Source of the DNA: an uncultured Alphaproteobacteria bacterium
GTDB taxonomy: Bacteria > Pseudomonadota > Alphaproteobacteria > UBA8366 > JADFVY01
Reading direction: 5' to 3'
NCBI GenBank assembly: GCA_947259795.1
Contig: CAMYNJ010000057.1
Coordinates: 1 to 32,151 of the forward strand
Length of the DNA: 32,151 bases
The notes under the pieces are model-generated. The model did no database searches. It saw only the letters and a list, made by a program, of their open reading frames with translations, and had not been told where the DNA came from. Shown here in pieces: positions 9,471 through 17,078 of the stretch. How positions within the stretch are numbered: position 1 is the stretch's first letter; every line of letters begins with the position of its first letter. Position numbers and translations under genes: made by a program.

Positions 9471-11687
9471 CTATCTGGACTGTTTTTGCTCTGCAGATAC
9501 GTTGCCGAGACTCTTGAATACCATTTCGAGCGAAAAGACGGACTCTTCCTCCAAATCGACGCTGCTGGTGAAGTCGCGCCGGAATATTAATGCAAGCCTG
9601 AAACATTCATCTTCGTATGTTATTCGCGCGCCATGTTCAAGTGGCCCGCCGTCTTTGGTCATATCGCGCCGGGTATTCATACCGACCGACCAGTAGTCGG
9701 TCAGTTGGGAAGAAAGGTCCGCATTGATCTCTTCACGATCCGGATAGAGGCCATTGGAGGCCTCCGCGGCTATATAAATGTGGTCGCCCGTGAGCCGGAG
9801 CGATGGCGGCCCGAGGGCGACACTGGTTTCGCCTCGCATCAGCTTCATGTCATTTTCCGCCAGCCGGAACCGGTACAGCAAATCCATATATTTGTCCGGC
9901 GAAATCAACAGCCTGCCCACATAATCCGACTTGCCGTTGTGCAAATCGCTGGTATCGCCGTCGCGGTTTTCATTGTCCAGGCGGTAGCTTTGTCCGACGA
10001 AGCCGGTCATACGGCCGCCGCGGTCGCCGTAGAGCCCAGCCTTCAGCCCGTAAACCGCGCGCTGGCCGGTATCCACCCTGTCCAGCCCCGGAATCTGGTC
10101 TTCGCTGAACAGATTGGTATCGTCCAGTTCCACGACGACGCTGTCTTCTTCGGGAATTTCCGCCGGATTGCCGTTGTTGGGCGCCGCGATAAAGGCCGCC
10201 ACCGGCTCGATCACCTGCCGGATGCCTTGCCCGCCGCGCACGAAGGGATAACGCATTTCGATGGCGGCGCGTGGTATCACGCGCCCGGCCAGCACATTGT
10301 TTTCATTCTCGCCTTCGACTTCGACCTGGTCCATGTGGTAGCCGTCGGCTTGTACCGACGCGGATACCGTGGTCGCGAGCCCGTAGTCCGAGATAAAGGG
10401 GATCGCGTAGCCTCCCTTGACGGACAGTCGTCTTGTATTCGGCCCCTCGTCGCGCAGGGTCGAGCGGAAATTGGCGTCGACGCTCCAGCGTCCGCCCTGC
10501 CCGTCGGCTTCCGAGAGATAGTTGTGATCGAAAGAAGGTAAAACGACCGGTTCTTCTTCCGCGTCCGTCAGGCGCAGATCCTGATAACCGAATGTATTGC
10601 CGGTGCTGTAGGTGCGGCCATGGAAACCCTCGACGAAAGCCTTGCTTTCCAGGGTTTCCCCATAGTCGCCAAAGAAATCATAGCGATCCAGATAGGTAGG
10701 ATCGGAAGCCCGGCGGTAATCGAATCCCGTGCGCCAATTCTCGTCGAGGTCGAACCCTCCCTCAGCGAACAAATGCCCGCGTGTGACGTCCTGTTCTATG
10801 GTCGGGGCCAGTTGGTCTCCCGACTCCCGGTCTGCCCTGGTGCCGCTTCCTGAAAATTTGATCAGGCCGTTGTTGAAGCTTTGCCTGTATTCAAGACCCA
10901 GGATCGGCGGTTCTTTGGCCGTTATGATCGGCTCGACCGTCATGTCGATGCTTTCGGAAAAGGCAAGAAACAGGGGGACCCTTAAAAAACCGCCGAATAT
11001 CGTGCTGCTTCCCGCCCTCGGCGTCAGAAGGCCCGAGCGGCGCTCCGCCGTTGGATCGGGGTGAGTAAGATAGGGGGTATAGAATACCGGAACGCCGAAC
11101 AGCTCCAGCCAGGCGTTGTAATATGTGATGTCCCGGTCGTCCTGGTCGTGGATGATGGTGCTGGCTTTCAATTGCCACAACGGCGGCCGGTCCGGTTCCT
11201 CCTCGCATACCTTACAGGGCGAGAAGACCGCTTTGCGCATGATGGTTTTCCGGCCGTCGACCCGGCGTGCGCCATTGGCGGCGAAGCGGCTGTCGTCAGA
11301 CAGCAGGATGCGCATATTCTCGATGATGCCGTTGCGCAACTGGTCTTTCAGATCGACATATTCGGCGAACATCACCTCGCCGGAGGGTTCCAGCAGCACA
11401 ATATTGCCCGATGCGACCACGCTGTTCTGGTTGCGGTCGTAGCGAACGCTGTCGGCCAGCAAGATGCGTTCGCCATAAGCGACTTCCACATTACCCGTCG
11501 CGAAAACCGAATTCAGCGATTCGTCGTAGGATATCTCGTCGGCCGATATTACCGCCTGTTCATGGTTTTCGGCCTCTTTGGTCACCTCCTGGCCGTCTGT
11601 CCGGGCCGCGACGGCGGCTGGTGCGCAGGCCATGGCCACAAGGGCCGCGACGATCAGCGTCGCCAGGCAGCGGGTGACGCCGGTCAT
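9471..11687 (-). CDS. lptD: LPS-assembly outer-membrane protein LptD
   Basis: LptD is the beta-barrel that inserts lipopolysaccharide into the outer leaflet. At 738 residues it is near the usual size. It has a signal peptide (TLIVAALVAMACAPAAVAA), then an OstA/LptA-like jelly-roll domain (ISADEISYDESLNSVFATGN, VRYDRNQNSVVASGN) and a long C-terminal barrel with alternating aromatic/polar strands ending near ITYEDECFRLALIF. The CxxC in SPCKVCEEEPDRPPLW is the pattern seen in alphaproteobacterial LptD; a further Cys sits near the C-terminus, so a disulfide between the domains is possible. ATG 11687 shares one base with the lptG stop (TGATG). Confidence 0.96.
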   Translation of the reverse strand: MTGVTRCLATLIVAALVAMACAPAAVAARTDGQEVTKEAENHEQAVISADEISYDESLNSVFATGNVEVAYGERILLADSVRYDRNQNSVVASGNIVLLEPSGEVMFAEYVDLKDQLRNGIIENMRILLSDDSRFAANGARRVDGRKTIMRKAVFSPCKVCEEEPDRPPLWQLKASTIIHDQDDRDITYYNAWLELFGVPVFYTPYLTHPDPTAERRSGLLTPRAGSSTIFGGFLRVPLFLAFSESIDMTVEPIITAKEPPILGLEYRQSFNNGLIKFSGSGTRADRESGDQLAPTIEQDVTRGHLFAEGGFDLDENWRTGFDYRRASDPTYLDRYDFFGDYGETLESKAFVEGFHGRTYSTGNTFGYQDLRLTDAEEEPVVLPSFDHNYLSEADGQGGRWSVDANFRSTLRDEGPNTRRLSVKGGYAIPFISDYGLATTVSASVQADGYHMDQVEVEGENENNVLAGRVIPRAAIEMRYPFVRGGQGIRQVIEPVAAFIAAPNNGNPAEIPEEDSVVVELDDTNLFSEDQIPGLDRVDTGQRAVYGLKAGLYGDRGGRMTGFVGQSYRLDNENRDGDTSDLHNGKSDYVGRLLISPDKYMDLLYRFRLAENDMKLMRGETSVALGPPSLRLTGDHIYIAAEASNGLYPDREEINADLSSQLTDYWSVGMNTRRDMTKDGGPLEHGARITYEDECFRLALIFRRDFTSSVDLEEESVFSLEMVFKSLGNVSAEQKQSR

Positions 11688-12769
11688 CAGCCGTCCTCCA
11701 GATGGAAGACCATGGCCATTGCCAGCATTGTCGCCAGGGCGGCGGGGCTCCAGGCCGCCATGATCGCGGGCAGGCTCCCGGAAAGCCCCATCGCCTGGAT
11801 CACGTCCGACAGGAAATAGAGCAGAAAACTGCAGATTACGCCGGCGCCGATGGTGCGTGTGGCGCTGGTGCGCGTGCTGATTTTCAGCGTGAATACCGCG
11901 GCGAACAGGACCATCGCCCCCAGCATCAGCGGCATCGCCAGCAGGCTGTGCCAGTACAACCGGTGCCGGTGGCCGGAAAATCCAGCCGCTTCAAGGGTTT
12001 CCAGGAATCCCGGAATGGCCCAGAAGGACAGCGTTTCCGGCGAGGCGAAACTGTTTGCTATCTTGTCCGGCGTCAGGTCGGTATCGATCCTGTACTCCTC
12101 GACATGTCGTCGCGGATCGTCGAGCGTGGACAGGTTCGCGTCGCGGATTTGCCAATATCCATCCCTAAGCGTCGCGCTTTCCGCGTCGATCCGCCGGATG
12201 AAACGGTCGGGATTTTCGAATACGAAAAAGATCACGGTCAGCAATTCCGCACTGTCCAGGGCGATCCGCTGGGCGTTTATAACGGTCTGCCCGCCCTCGC
12301 TACCCTGGCGCAGCCAGACACCCGTGGGCGAAACCGACAGCCGGCTGGTGGTATGGCGCAGATTTTCGGCGTCGACCTGCTCGTAGCGCGCCAGCAGGGA
12401 GGATGCCAGCGGGTTGAAAACGGTGGTCTGGACGCCGCCGACAATCGCCCCCAGGAGCACTGCGGGCAGCAGGAATTGCCAGGCGGAGACGCCGGCTGCG
12501 CGCGCCACCACCAACTCGTTGGAGCGCGACAGCCGCCAGAACGCCATCATCGAGCCGAACAGGATAACGAAGGGCAGCGTCTTCTGAATCAAAAACGGCA
12601 TCTGCAGCGCGGCCAGCTCCAGGGCCAGTCCCGCCTGGCCCGAGGTTCGGCGCAACTGTTCCACGAAATTCAGCAGCAATACCAAGCTGCTCAACCCGAC
12701 CAGCATGATTGCAAACCATATGATGAGTTGACGCGCGATATAGACCGAAAGGGTGGGCGACAATCGCAT
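11687..12769 (-). CDS. lptG: LPS export ABC transporter permease LptG
   Basis: LptG is one of two permeases of the inner-membrane LptB2FG complex that extracts lipopolysaccharide. It has 360 residues with six predicted helices: three N-terminal (from LIIWFAIMLVGLSSLVLLL), a periplasmic jelly-roll middle (about residues 130-265) and three C-terminal (LLAMPLMLGAMVLFAAVFTL, TIGAGVICSFLLYFLSDVI, then a last one near the end). The cytoplasmic coupling segment MAFWRLSRSNELVVARAAG is typical of the YjgP/YjgQ family. Start ATG 12769 lies two bases after the lptF stop. Assignment as G rather than F rests on order and on the longer partner upstream. Confidence 0.94.
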   Translation of the reverse strand: MRLSPTLSVYIARQLIIWFAIMLVGLSSLVLLLNFVEQLRRTSGQAGLALELAALQMPFLIQKTLPFVILFGSMMAFWRLSRSNELVVARAAGVSAWQFLLPAVLLGAIVGGVQTTVFNPLASSLLARYEQVDAENLRHTTSRLSVSPTGVWLRQGSEGGQTVINAQRIALDSAELLTVIFFVFENPDRFIRRIDAESATLRDGYWQIRDANLSTLDDPRRHVEEYRIDTDLTPDKIANSFASPETLSFWAIPGFLETLEAAGFSGHRHRLYWHSLLAMPLMLGAMVLFAAVFTLKISTRTSATRTIGAGVICSFLLYFLSDVIQAMGLSGSLPAIMAAWSPAALATMLAMAMVFHLEDG

Positions 12770-12771
12770 GG

Positions 12772-13926
12772 CTACCCGCCCGCCGCCGCGCCCAGGCCAG
12801 CGCTCGGCGCGGTCTTGCCATTGCGCACCCGCTTGCGCCGCGCCATCGGGCCGATGGCAATAAAGCCGAACAGGATAGGCAAGGCGACATTGGCATACAG
12901 CAGGGGGGTCAGCTTGGCATTGTCGCTGGAAACGTTAAAGGCGGCGATGCCCATGCTGTAGAAAAGCACAACCAGCAGCGCGGCGGCCAGGATACGCCGG
13001 TTCTGGCCGCGGCGGCTGAAATCCCCGGACAGCAAGATGGCCAGCGTCATCAGCACGAAGCCAAGCGAAAGCAGGGGCGATACGACGCGGCTGTGTCCTT
13101 CCGCCAGATATTCCTCGATAATCCTTCCGTAAAACTCGTCGGTGCGCAGCCCGGGTTCGAAAAGCTCCCACAGATACATCTCTTCCGGCTTGCGCTTGCG
13201 TCCCGCCGGCACGGCACCGCTGGCGATATTCACATCGATCGTCTGTTTTTCGAACTGAAGGAACGAAATGCTGCCGTCCTTGCGGTTGATCTGCTGCCGG
13301 TTCCCGTCCAACAGCACCAGTCGCGGGCCGTTATCCGTGCCGACCAGCCGGCCCTCATGCGCCAGATAGGTGATCGGCTCATCCGGGTCGCGCCCGTCAT
13401 GGACCAGGATGCCGTTCAGTACGCCCGCTCCGCGCCGTTCGCGCACGAATATCGTGATTTTCGAGGGCAGAGTGTTGAAGGCGCCTTCCTGCAGCAACAT
13501 CGTGGAATAGTCCGAGGTGATGGAGTAGCGCAAATCCGAAAATTCCCGAAAAGACACCGGCAGCAAATAGATATTCAGGCCGTAGGCGGCCAGCGCGGTT
13601 ACCAGCGCCAGCCTGACCGCCGGGCGCGCCAGCCTGAGATTGCTGAAGCCGGCGGCGCGCAGGACGATCAGTTCACGGTCGGTGATCAGCCGGTTATAGA
13701 CGTAAACCGTCGCGATAGCGCAGGCGAAAGGCAGGATGAGGGTCACGAATCGCGGCGTGATCAACATCGCCAGCCACAAGAAATCCGTGACCGGCAGCCC
13801 GCGATTGACGACCATGTCGACGAACCGCAGGGACTGGGTCAGCCAGATGACAAAACTCAGCACCACCGTCACGAATATCATGACGAATGCCGTTTGCCTG
13901 AAAATATACTTCGAAATACTGTTCAT
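12772..13926 (-). CDS. lptF: LPS export ABC transporter permease LptF
   Basis: LptF is the second permease of LptB2FG, first in the run lptF-lptG-lptD-surA-pdxA-rsmA. It has 384 residues, starting with ISKYIFRQTAFVMIFVTVVL. Helices lie at the N-terminus (three), with a periplasmic domain in the middle and three C-terminal helices (VVSPLLSLGFVLMTLAILL; ILAAALLVVLFYSMGIAAF; ALPILFGFIAIGPMARRK). The coupling segment YNRLITDRELIVLRAAGFS is characteristic. The basic Ala/Gly-rich tail after the last helix looks unstructured. Upstream lies a 206-bp divergent intergenic region that should hold the operon promoter. Confidence 0.94.
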   Translation of the reverse strand: MNSISKYIFRQTAFVMIFVTVVLSFVIWLTQSLRFVDMVVNRGLPVTDFLWLAMLITPRFVTLILPFACAIATVYVYNRLITDRELIVLRAAGFSNLRLARPAVRLALVTALAAYGLNIYLLPVSFREFSDLRYSITSDYSTMLLQEGAFNTLPSKITIFVRERRGAGVLNGILVHDGRDPDEPITYLAHEGRLVGTDNGPRLVLLDGNRQQINRKDGSISFLQFEKQTIDVNIASGAVPAGRKRKPEEMYLWELFEPGLRTDEFYGRIIEEYLAEGHSRVVSPLLSLGFVLMTLAILLSGDFSRRGQNRRILAAALLVVLFYSMGIAAFNVSSDNAKLTPLLYANVALPILFGFIAIGPMARRKRVRNGKTAPSAGLGAAAGG

Positions 13927-14132
13927 ATGCCAAGCGACCAGATGTAATCTATAAGACGAAATCTTTGAAGGAAAAAGCGTTTTTCCCGTTTTTTCGACCC
14001 GGATCAGTTTGATTTTTGTCTTTTTGCTCCTTGTTATTAACGATGCCTAAGCGTTTTGGCGGTATTTGATGCAACTGCTGCCGGTCGTTCGGTGGCCTTG
14101 AGGGGAACCCCTGGGACAGGATTGATATAGCC
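13927..14132. other. Divergent intergenic region between lptF and the UbiA-family gene
   Basis: The region contains no gene. It is noticeably AT-richer on the lptF side. An inverted repeat GGAAAAA-GCG-TTTTTCC (13970-13986) is followed on the plus strand by a T-run, but no plus-strand gene ends here, so a terminator role is doubtful. Near the UbiA side the short palindrome AGGGGAACCCCT (14101-14112) lies in the leader. A weak minus-strand -10-like TATAGA lies upstream of lptF. Both promoters should be within this stretch, but neither is clear-cut. Confidence 0.45.
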
Positions 14133-14993
14133 GTGTCACCGATCATCAGGCTTCTTCGGCCGAAACAGTGGATCAAGAACGGCTTCGTCGCCGCACCGCT
14201 GTTTTTTACGCCGGACAAGGTGAATATGGCCAGCTTGCTGGACGTATTGGCCGGCTTTGCCGTGTTCTGCATGGTGGCCAGCGCCGTCTATTGCCTGAAC
14301 GACCTGCGCGATGCCGAGGGGGACCGCAATCACCCGGTCAAGAAGGACAGGCCGATCGCCTCGGGCGCGGTTTCACCTTCGTCCGCGATGGTCCTGATGG
14401 CGCTGCTGCTGGCCGGCGGCGTGGCGCTGGGGGCCTGGCGCGTGCCGGCGATCCTATGGGTGGTTGGCGCCTATTTCGCCATCAATATCGCCTATACGCT
14501 GCGCCTGAAACATATCGCTATTCTCGATGTGCTGGTCGTCGCCTTTGGCTTCGTGCTGCGGGTCGAGGCCGGGGCCTTGATCATCGATATCGTGCCGAGC
14601 GCCTGGATCTTGATCGTCACCGGGCTGCTGGCGCTGTTCATAGCGCTCGCCAAGCGGCGTGACGACATCGTGCGCGACCTGGACGCCGAGCACCGCAAGA
14701 GCCTTGACGGCTACAGCCTGCCCTTCCTGGACGGCAGCCTGATGGCGGTGCTGTCGACCCTGCTGGTGTCATACCTGATCTTCACCACCGACCAGGCGGT
14801 GATGGCCCGTCTGGGCAGCGAGCAGCTCTATTTCACCGGTCCCTTCGTGATCGCCGGCGTGCTGCGCTATCTCCAGCTTACCGTGGTCTACGAACGTTCG
14901 GGCTCGCCCACCGATCTCGTCTATCGCGACCCTGGGCTGCAGCTCAGCGTCGCCGGCTGGTTGGCCACTTTCGTCTGGCTGCTTTACCTGTAG
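14133..14993 (+). CDS. UbiA-family decaprenyl-phosphate phosphoribosyltransferase-like protein
   Basis: This 286-residue membrane prenyltransferase has about eight or nine hydrophobic helices. It begins IIRLLRPKQWIKNGFVAAPL and carries the Asp-rich motif N56-D57-x-x-D60-x-x-x-D64 followed by HPVKKDRPIASG, the pattern of the UbiA subfamily that transfers phosphoribose from PRPP to polyprenyl phosphate (Rv3806c type). A second charged loop, LAKRRDDIVRDLDAEHRKSL (residues 168-187), fits the second active-site loop. The GTG start at 14133 fits the family N-terminus. The DprE1-like gene follows nine bases later, strengthening assignment to the decaprenyl-phosphoryl-ribose/arabinose route. The phosphatase step of that route is not in the window. 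Confidence 0.85.
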   Translation: MSPIIRLLRPKQWIKNGFVAAPLFFTPDKVNMASLLDVLAGFAVFCMVASAVYCLNDLRDAEGDRNHPVKKDRPIASGAVSPSSAMVLMALLLAGGVALGAWRVPAILWVVGAYFAINIAYTLRLKHIAILDVLVVAFGFVLRVEAGALIIDIVPSAWILIVTGLLALFIALAKRRDDIVRDLDAEHRKSLDGYSLPFLDGSLMAVLSTLLVSYLIFTTDQAVMARLGSEQLYFTGPFVIAGVLRYLQLTVVYERSGSPTDLVYRDPGLQLSVAGWLATFVWLLYL

Positions 14994-15002
14994 GGGAAAA
15001 TC

Positions 15003-16334
15003 TTGCGCGCCAAGAACATGGAACTCAGCGGCTGGGGCCGCGCGCTTACCGCCGAAGTGCGGGCCTGGCGGCCGGAGCGCACGCCGGGCCTGGTCGAGGC
15101 CTTCCGGGCCCAGCGCGAGGACGGCGTGATCGTCTATGCCGGCGGTCGGTCCTACGGCGACGCGCCGCTGAACGGGGGCGGCGACGTCATCATGACCGAG
15201 CGGCTGGATCGTATCCTTTCCGCCGATTGGGAAACCGGCGAGGCGGTTTGTGAGCCGGGCGTCACCATCGGCGATCTGATGCGCGTCGCGCTCAGGCACA
15301 AATTCATCGTGCCGGTCAGCCCCGGCACCGGCTTCGCAACGGTCGGCGGCGGGCTCGCCAATGATGTGCATGGAAAGAACCAGCACCGCCACGGCAGTTT
15401 CGGCGACCACGTGCAGTGGTTCGACCTGATGCTGCCAAGCGGTGAGGTGAAGCGGATAACGTCTGATGAAGAATCTGAAATTTTTAATGCAACGGTCGGC
15501 GGTATAGGACTTACCGGCATAATACTGGCCATGAGCATCAAGCTGCGGCGGGTCAAGTCAAACGCGGTACTAATGCGAGAAAAGAAGGCACGAGACCTAG
15601 AAGAATTCCTCGCCATGCAGGCGGAGGCGCGCGACAAAAACACCTACGTGGTCGGCTGGATCGACGCCACCGCGCGTGGTCGTTCGCTGGGCCGCGGCAT
15701 CATGGAGTCGGCCGACGATTCGCAGGGCGAGACCGACGCGCCGCCGGGCGGCCGCAAGCGCATGCCGGTCGAGATGCCGGGCTTCGCCATGAACCGCGTT
15801 TCAATCAGCCTGTTCAACGCGCTCTATTACCACCGGCTGCCCTTCGGTGGGCGCGAGCGCCAGGCCCCGGTAACCCAGTTCCTCTATCCGCTGGATTTCA
15901 TCGAGGACTGGAACCGGCTCTACGGCAAGCGCGGCTTCTACCAGTTCCAGTGCGCGCTGCCGGAAGCGGAATCGCCAGTCGGCATGCGCAAGCTGATGGA
16001 GGCGATTTCGGACGCCGGCACCGGTTCGTTCCTCGCCGTGCTGAAAAGCATGGGCAAGTGGGGCCGGGGCCATCTGTCCTTCCCGATGCCGGGCTTTACG
16101 CTGGCCCTCGATTTCCCGGCCAAGCCGGGGGTCATCGAATTGCTGGACCGGCTGGAGCGGATCACGCTGGACCATGGCGGGCGCATCTATCTCGCGAAGG
16201 ACGGCGCCATGAAAGCCGAATCCTTCGCGCAAATGTATCCGAAGCTGGACGAATTCCGCGCTGTGCTGGACCGCATCGACCCCGACCGGGTGATGGATTC
16301 CGATATGTCCCGGCGCCTGAAGATAAGAGGATAA
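15003..16334 (+). CDS. dprE1: FAD-linked decaprenylphosphoryl-beta-D-ribose 2'-oxidase-like protein (DprE1 family)
   Basis: DprE1 oxidises the 2'-OH of decaprenylphosphoryl ribose; DprE2 then reduces the keto product, giving the arabinose donor. The protein has 443 residues. The VAO-type FAD domain shows AGGRSYGDAPLNGGG, GTGFATVGGGLANDVHGKNQ (including the His that holds FAD in the family) and HGSFGDHVQW. The substrate domain has FLYPLDFIEDWNRLYGKRGF, QFQCALPEAE and IYLAKDGAMKAESF, with Lys399 matching the catalytic-site lysine of the mycobacterial enzyme. The TTG start at 15003 has AGGGGA seven bases upstream; ATG at 15018 lacks one. Ala368 lies where the M. tuberculosis enzyme has Cys387. 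Codon use between about 15450 and 15612 is more AT-rich than elsewhere in the gene. Confidence 0.88.
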   Translation: MRAKNMELSGWGRALTAEVRAWRPERTPGLVEAFRAQREDGVIVYAGGRSYGDAPLNGGGDVIMTERLDRILSADWETGEAVCEPGVTIGDLMRVALRHKFIVPVSPGTGFATVGGGLANDVHGKNQHRHGSFGDHVQWFDLMLPSGEVKRITSDEESEIFNATVGGIGLTGIILAMSIKLRRVKSNAVLMREKKARDLEEFLAMQAEARDKNTYVVGWIDATARGRSLGRGIMESADDSQGETDAPPGGRKRMPVEMPGFAMNRVSISLFNALYYHRLPFGGRERQAPVTQFLYPLDFIEDWNRLYGKRGFYQFQCALPEAESPVGMRKLMEAISDAGTGSFLAVLKSMGKWGRGHLSFPMPGFTLALDFPAKPGVIELLDRLERITLDHGGRIYLAKDGAMKAESFAQMYPKLDEFRAVLDRIDPDRVMDSDMSRRLKIRG

Positions 16335-16338
16335 GGCC

Positions 16339-16964
16339 ATGACTTCGAACGAAAATCGCAAGGAGTCATGGCTGGTCCTGGGTGCCTCATCGTCGGTGGC
16401 GCGGGCCTTCGCGCGGGTTGCGGCCGAGGACGGCGCCGATATCATCCTCGCCGGCCGCGACATGGTGGATATGGTGCACACCGCCGAGGACGTCTCGATC
16501 CGCACCGGCCGCGAGGTCGACATTTCGCGCTCGCCGAACGCGCTATCGCGGTGAATTACACCGGCGCGGTTTCCGTGCTGCATCGCCTGGCCCCGTATCT
16601 GGAGGAACAGGGTGACGGCCATGTGGTGGTGCTCAGTTCGGTGGCCGGCGACCGCGGGCGGCTGAAGAACTATGTCTACGGCTCGGCCAAGGCCGGCCTC
16701 AACGCCTATCTGCAGGGCCTGCGGGCCCGCCTGTTCCGCCGGGGCGTCAGTGTCACTACGGTCAAGCCCGGCTTCATGGACACAGACATGACCTGGGGCA
16801 TCGAGGGCATGTTCCTGGTCGCCTCCCCCGACCAGGCCGCCCGCGCCTGCCTGAAGGCGGCCGGGAAGCGCCGCCACGTGGTCTACGTCCCGTTCTTCTG
16901 GTGGGGCATCATGACCATCATCCGCCACATCCCGGAGTTCATCTTCAAAAAGATGAACATTTAG
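16339..16964 (+). pseudogene. dprE2: DprE2-like SDR (decaprenylphosphoryl-2-keto-ribose reductase), internally deleted and frameshifted
   Basis: Two frames together spell a DprE2-like short-chain reductase. The first frame (16339-16554) gives the Rossmann start WLVLGASSSVARAFARVAAE and continues to RTGREVDIS, then stops at TGA 16552. The other frame resumes with AERAIAVNYTGAVSVLHRL and runs to 16964. It carries SSVAGDRGRLKNYVYGSAKA with the catalytic Tyr and Lys, and ends in RHIPEFIFKKMNI, very like the DprE2 C-terminus. Compared with the usual length of about 250 residues, roughly 40-50 residues are missing around 16530, including the NAG-equivalent strand. The join is out of frame. A GTG at 16551 overlaps the TGA as GTGA, so the second piece might be translated by reinitiation, but without the cofactor domain. 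An assembly error is possible. Confidence 0.8.
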
Positions 16965-17078
16965 CGTGCCGGGCGAGGTTGGGGGCAACGGAGGCCTTTT
17001 CTTTTTCGTATCCTTCGCTAGAGTTGCTGGCCGTGGCGCGGCGTCCGGCCCGCCTTGCGGAGTCTACGAGAGGGACCC

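Noticed and set aside
13970-13986. Inverted repeat followed by T-run, resembling an intrinsic terminator
   Set aside because: No plus-strand gene ends upstream, the stem is mostly A-T pairs, and the place is the shared promoter region of divergent genes.
15801-16988. 395-codon open frame on the minus strand opposite dprE1/dprE2
   Set aside because: It lies antisense to clearly recognisable enzymes, has low-complexity His/Gln/Arg-rich composition and shows no family motif. It is a by-product of high GC content.
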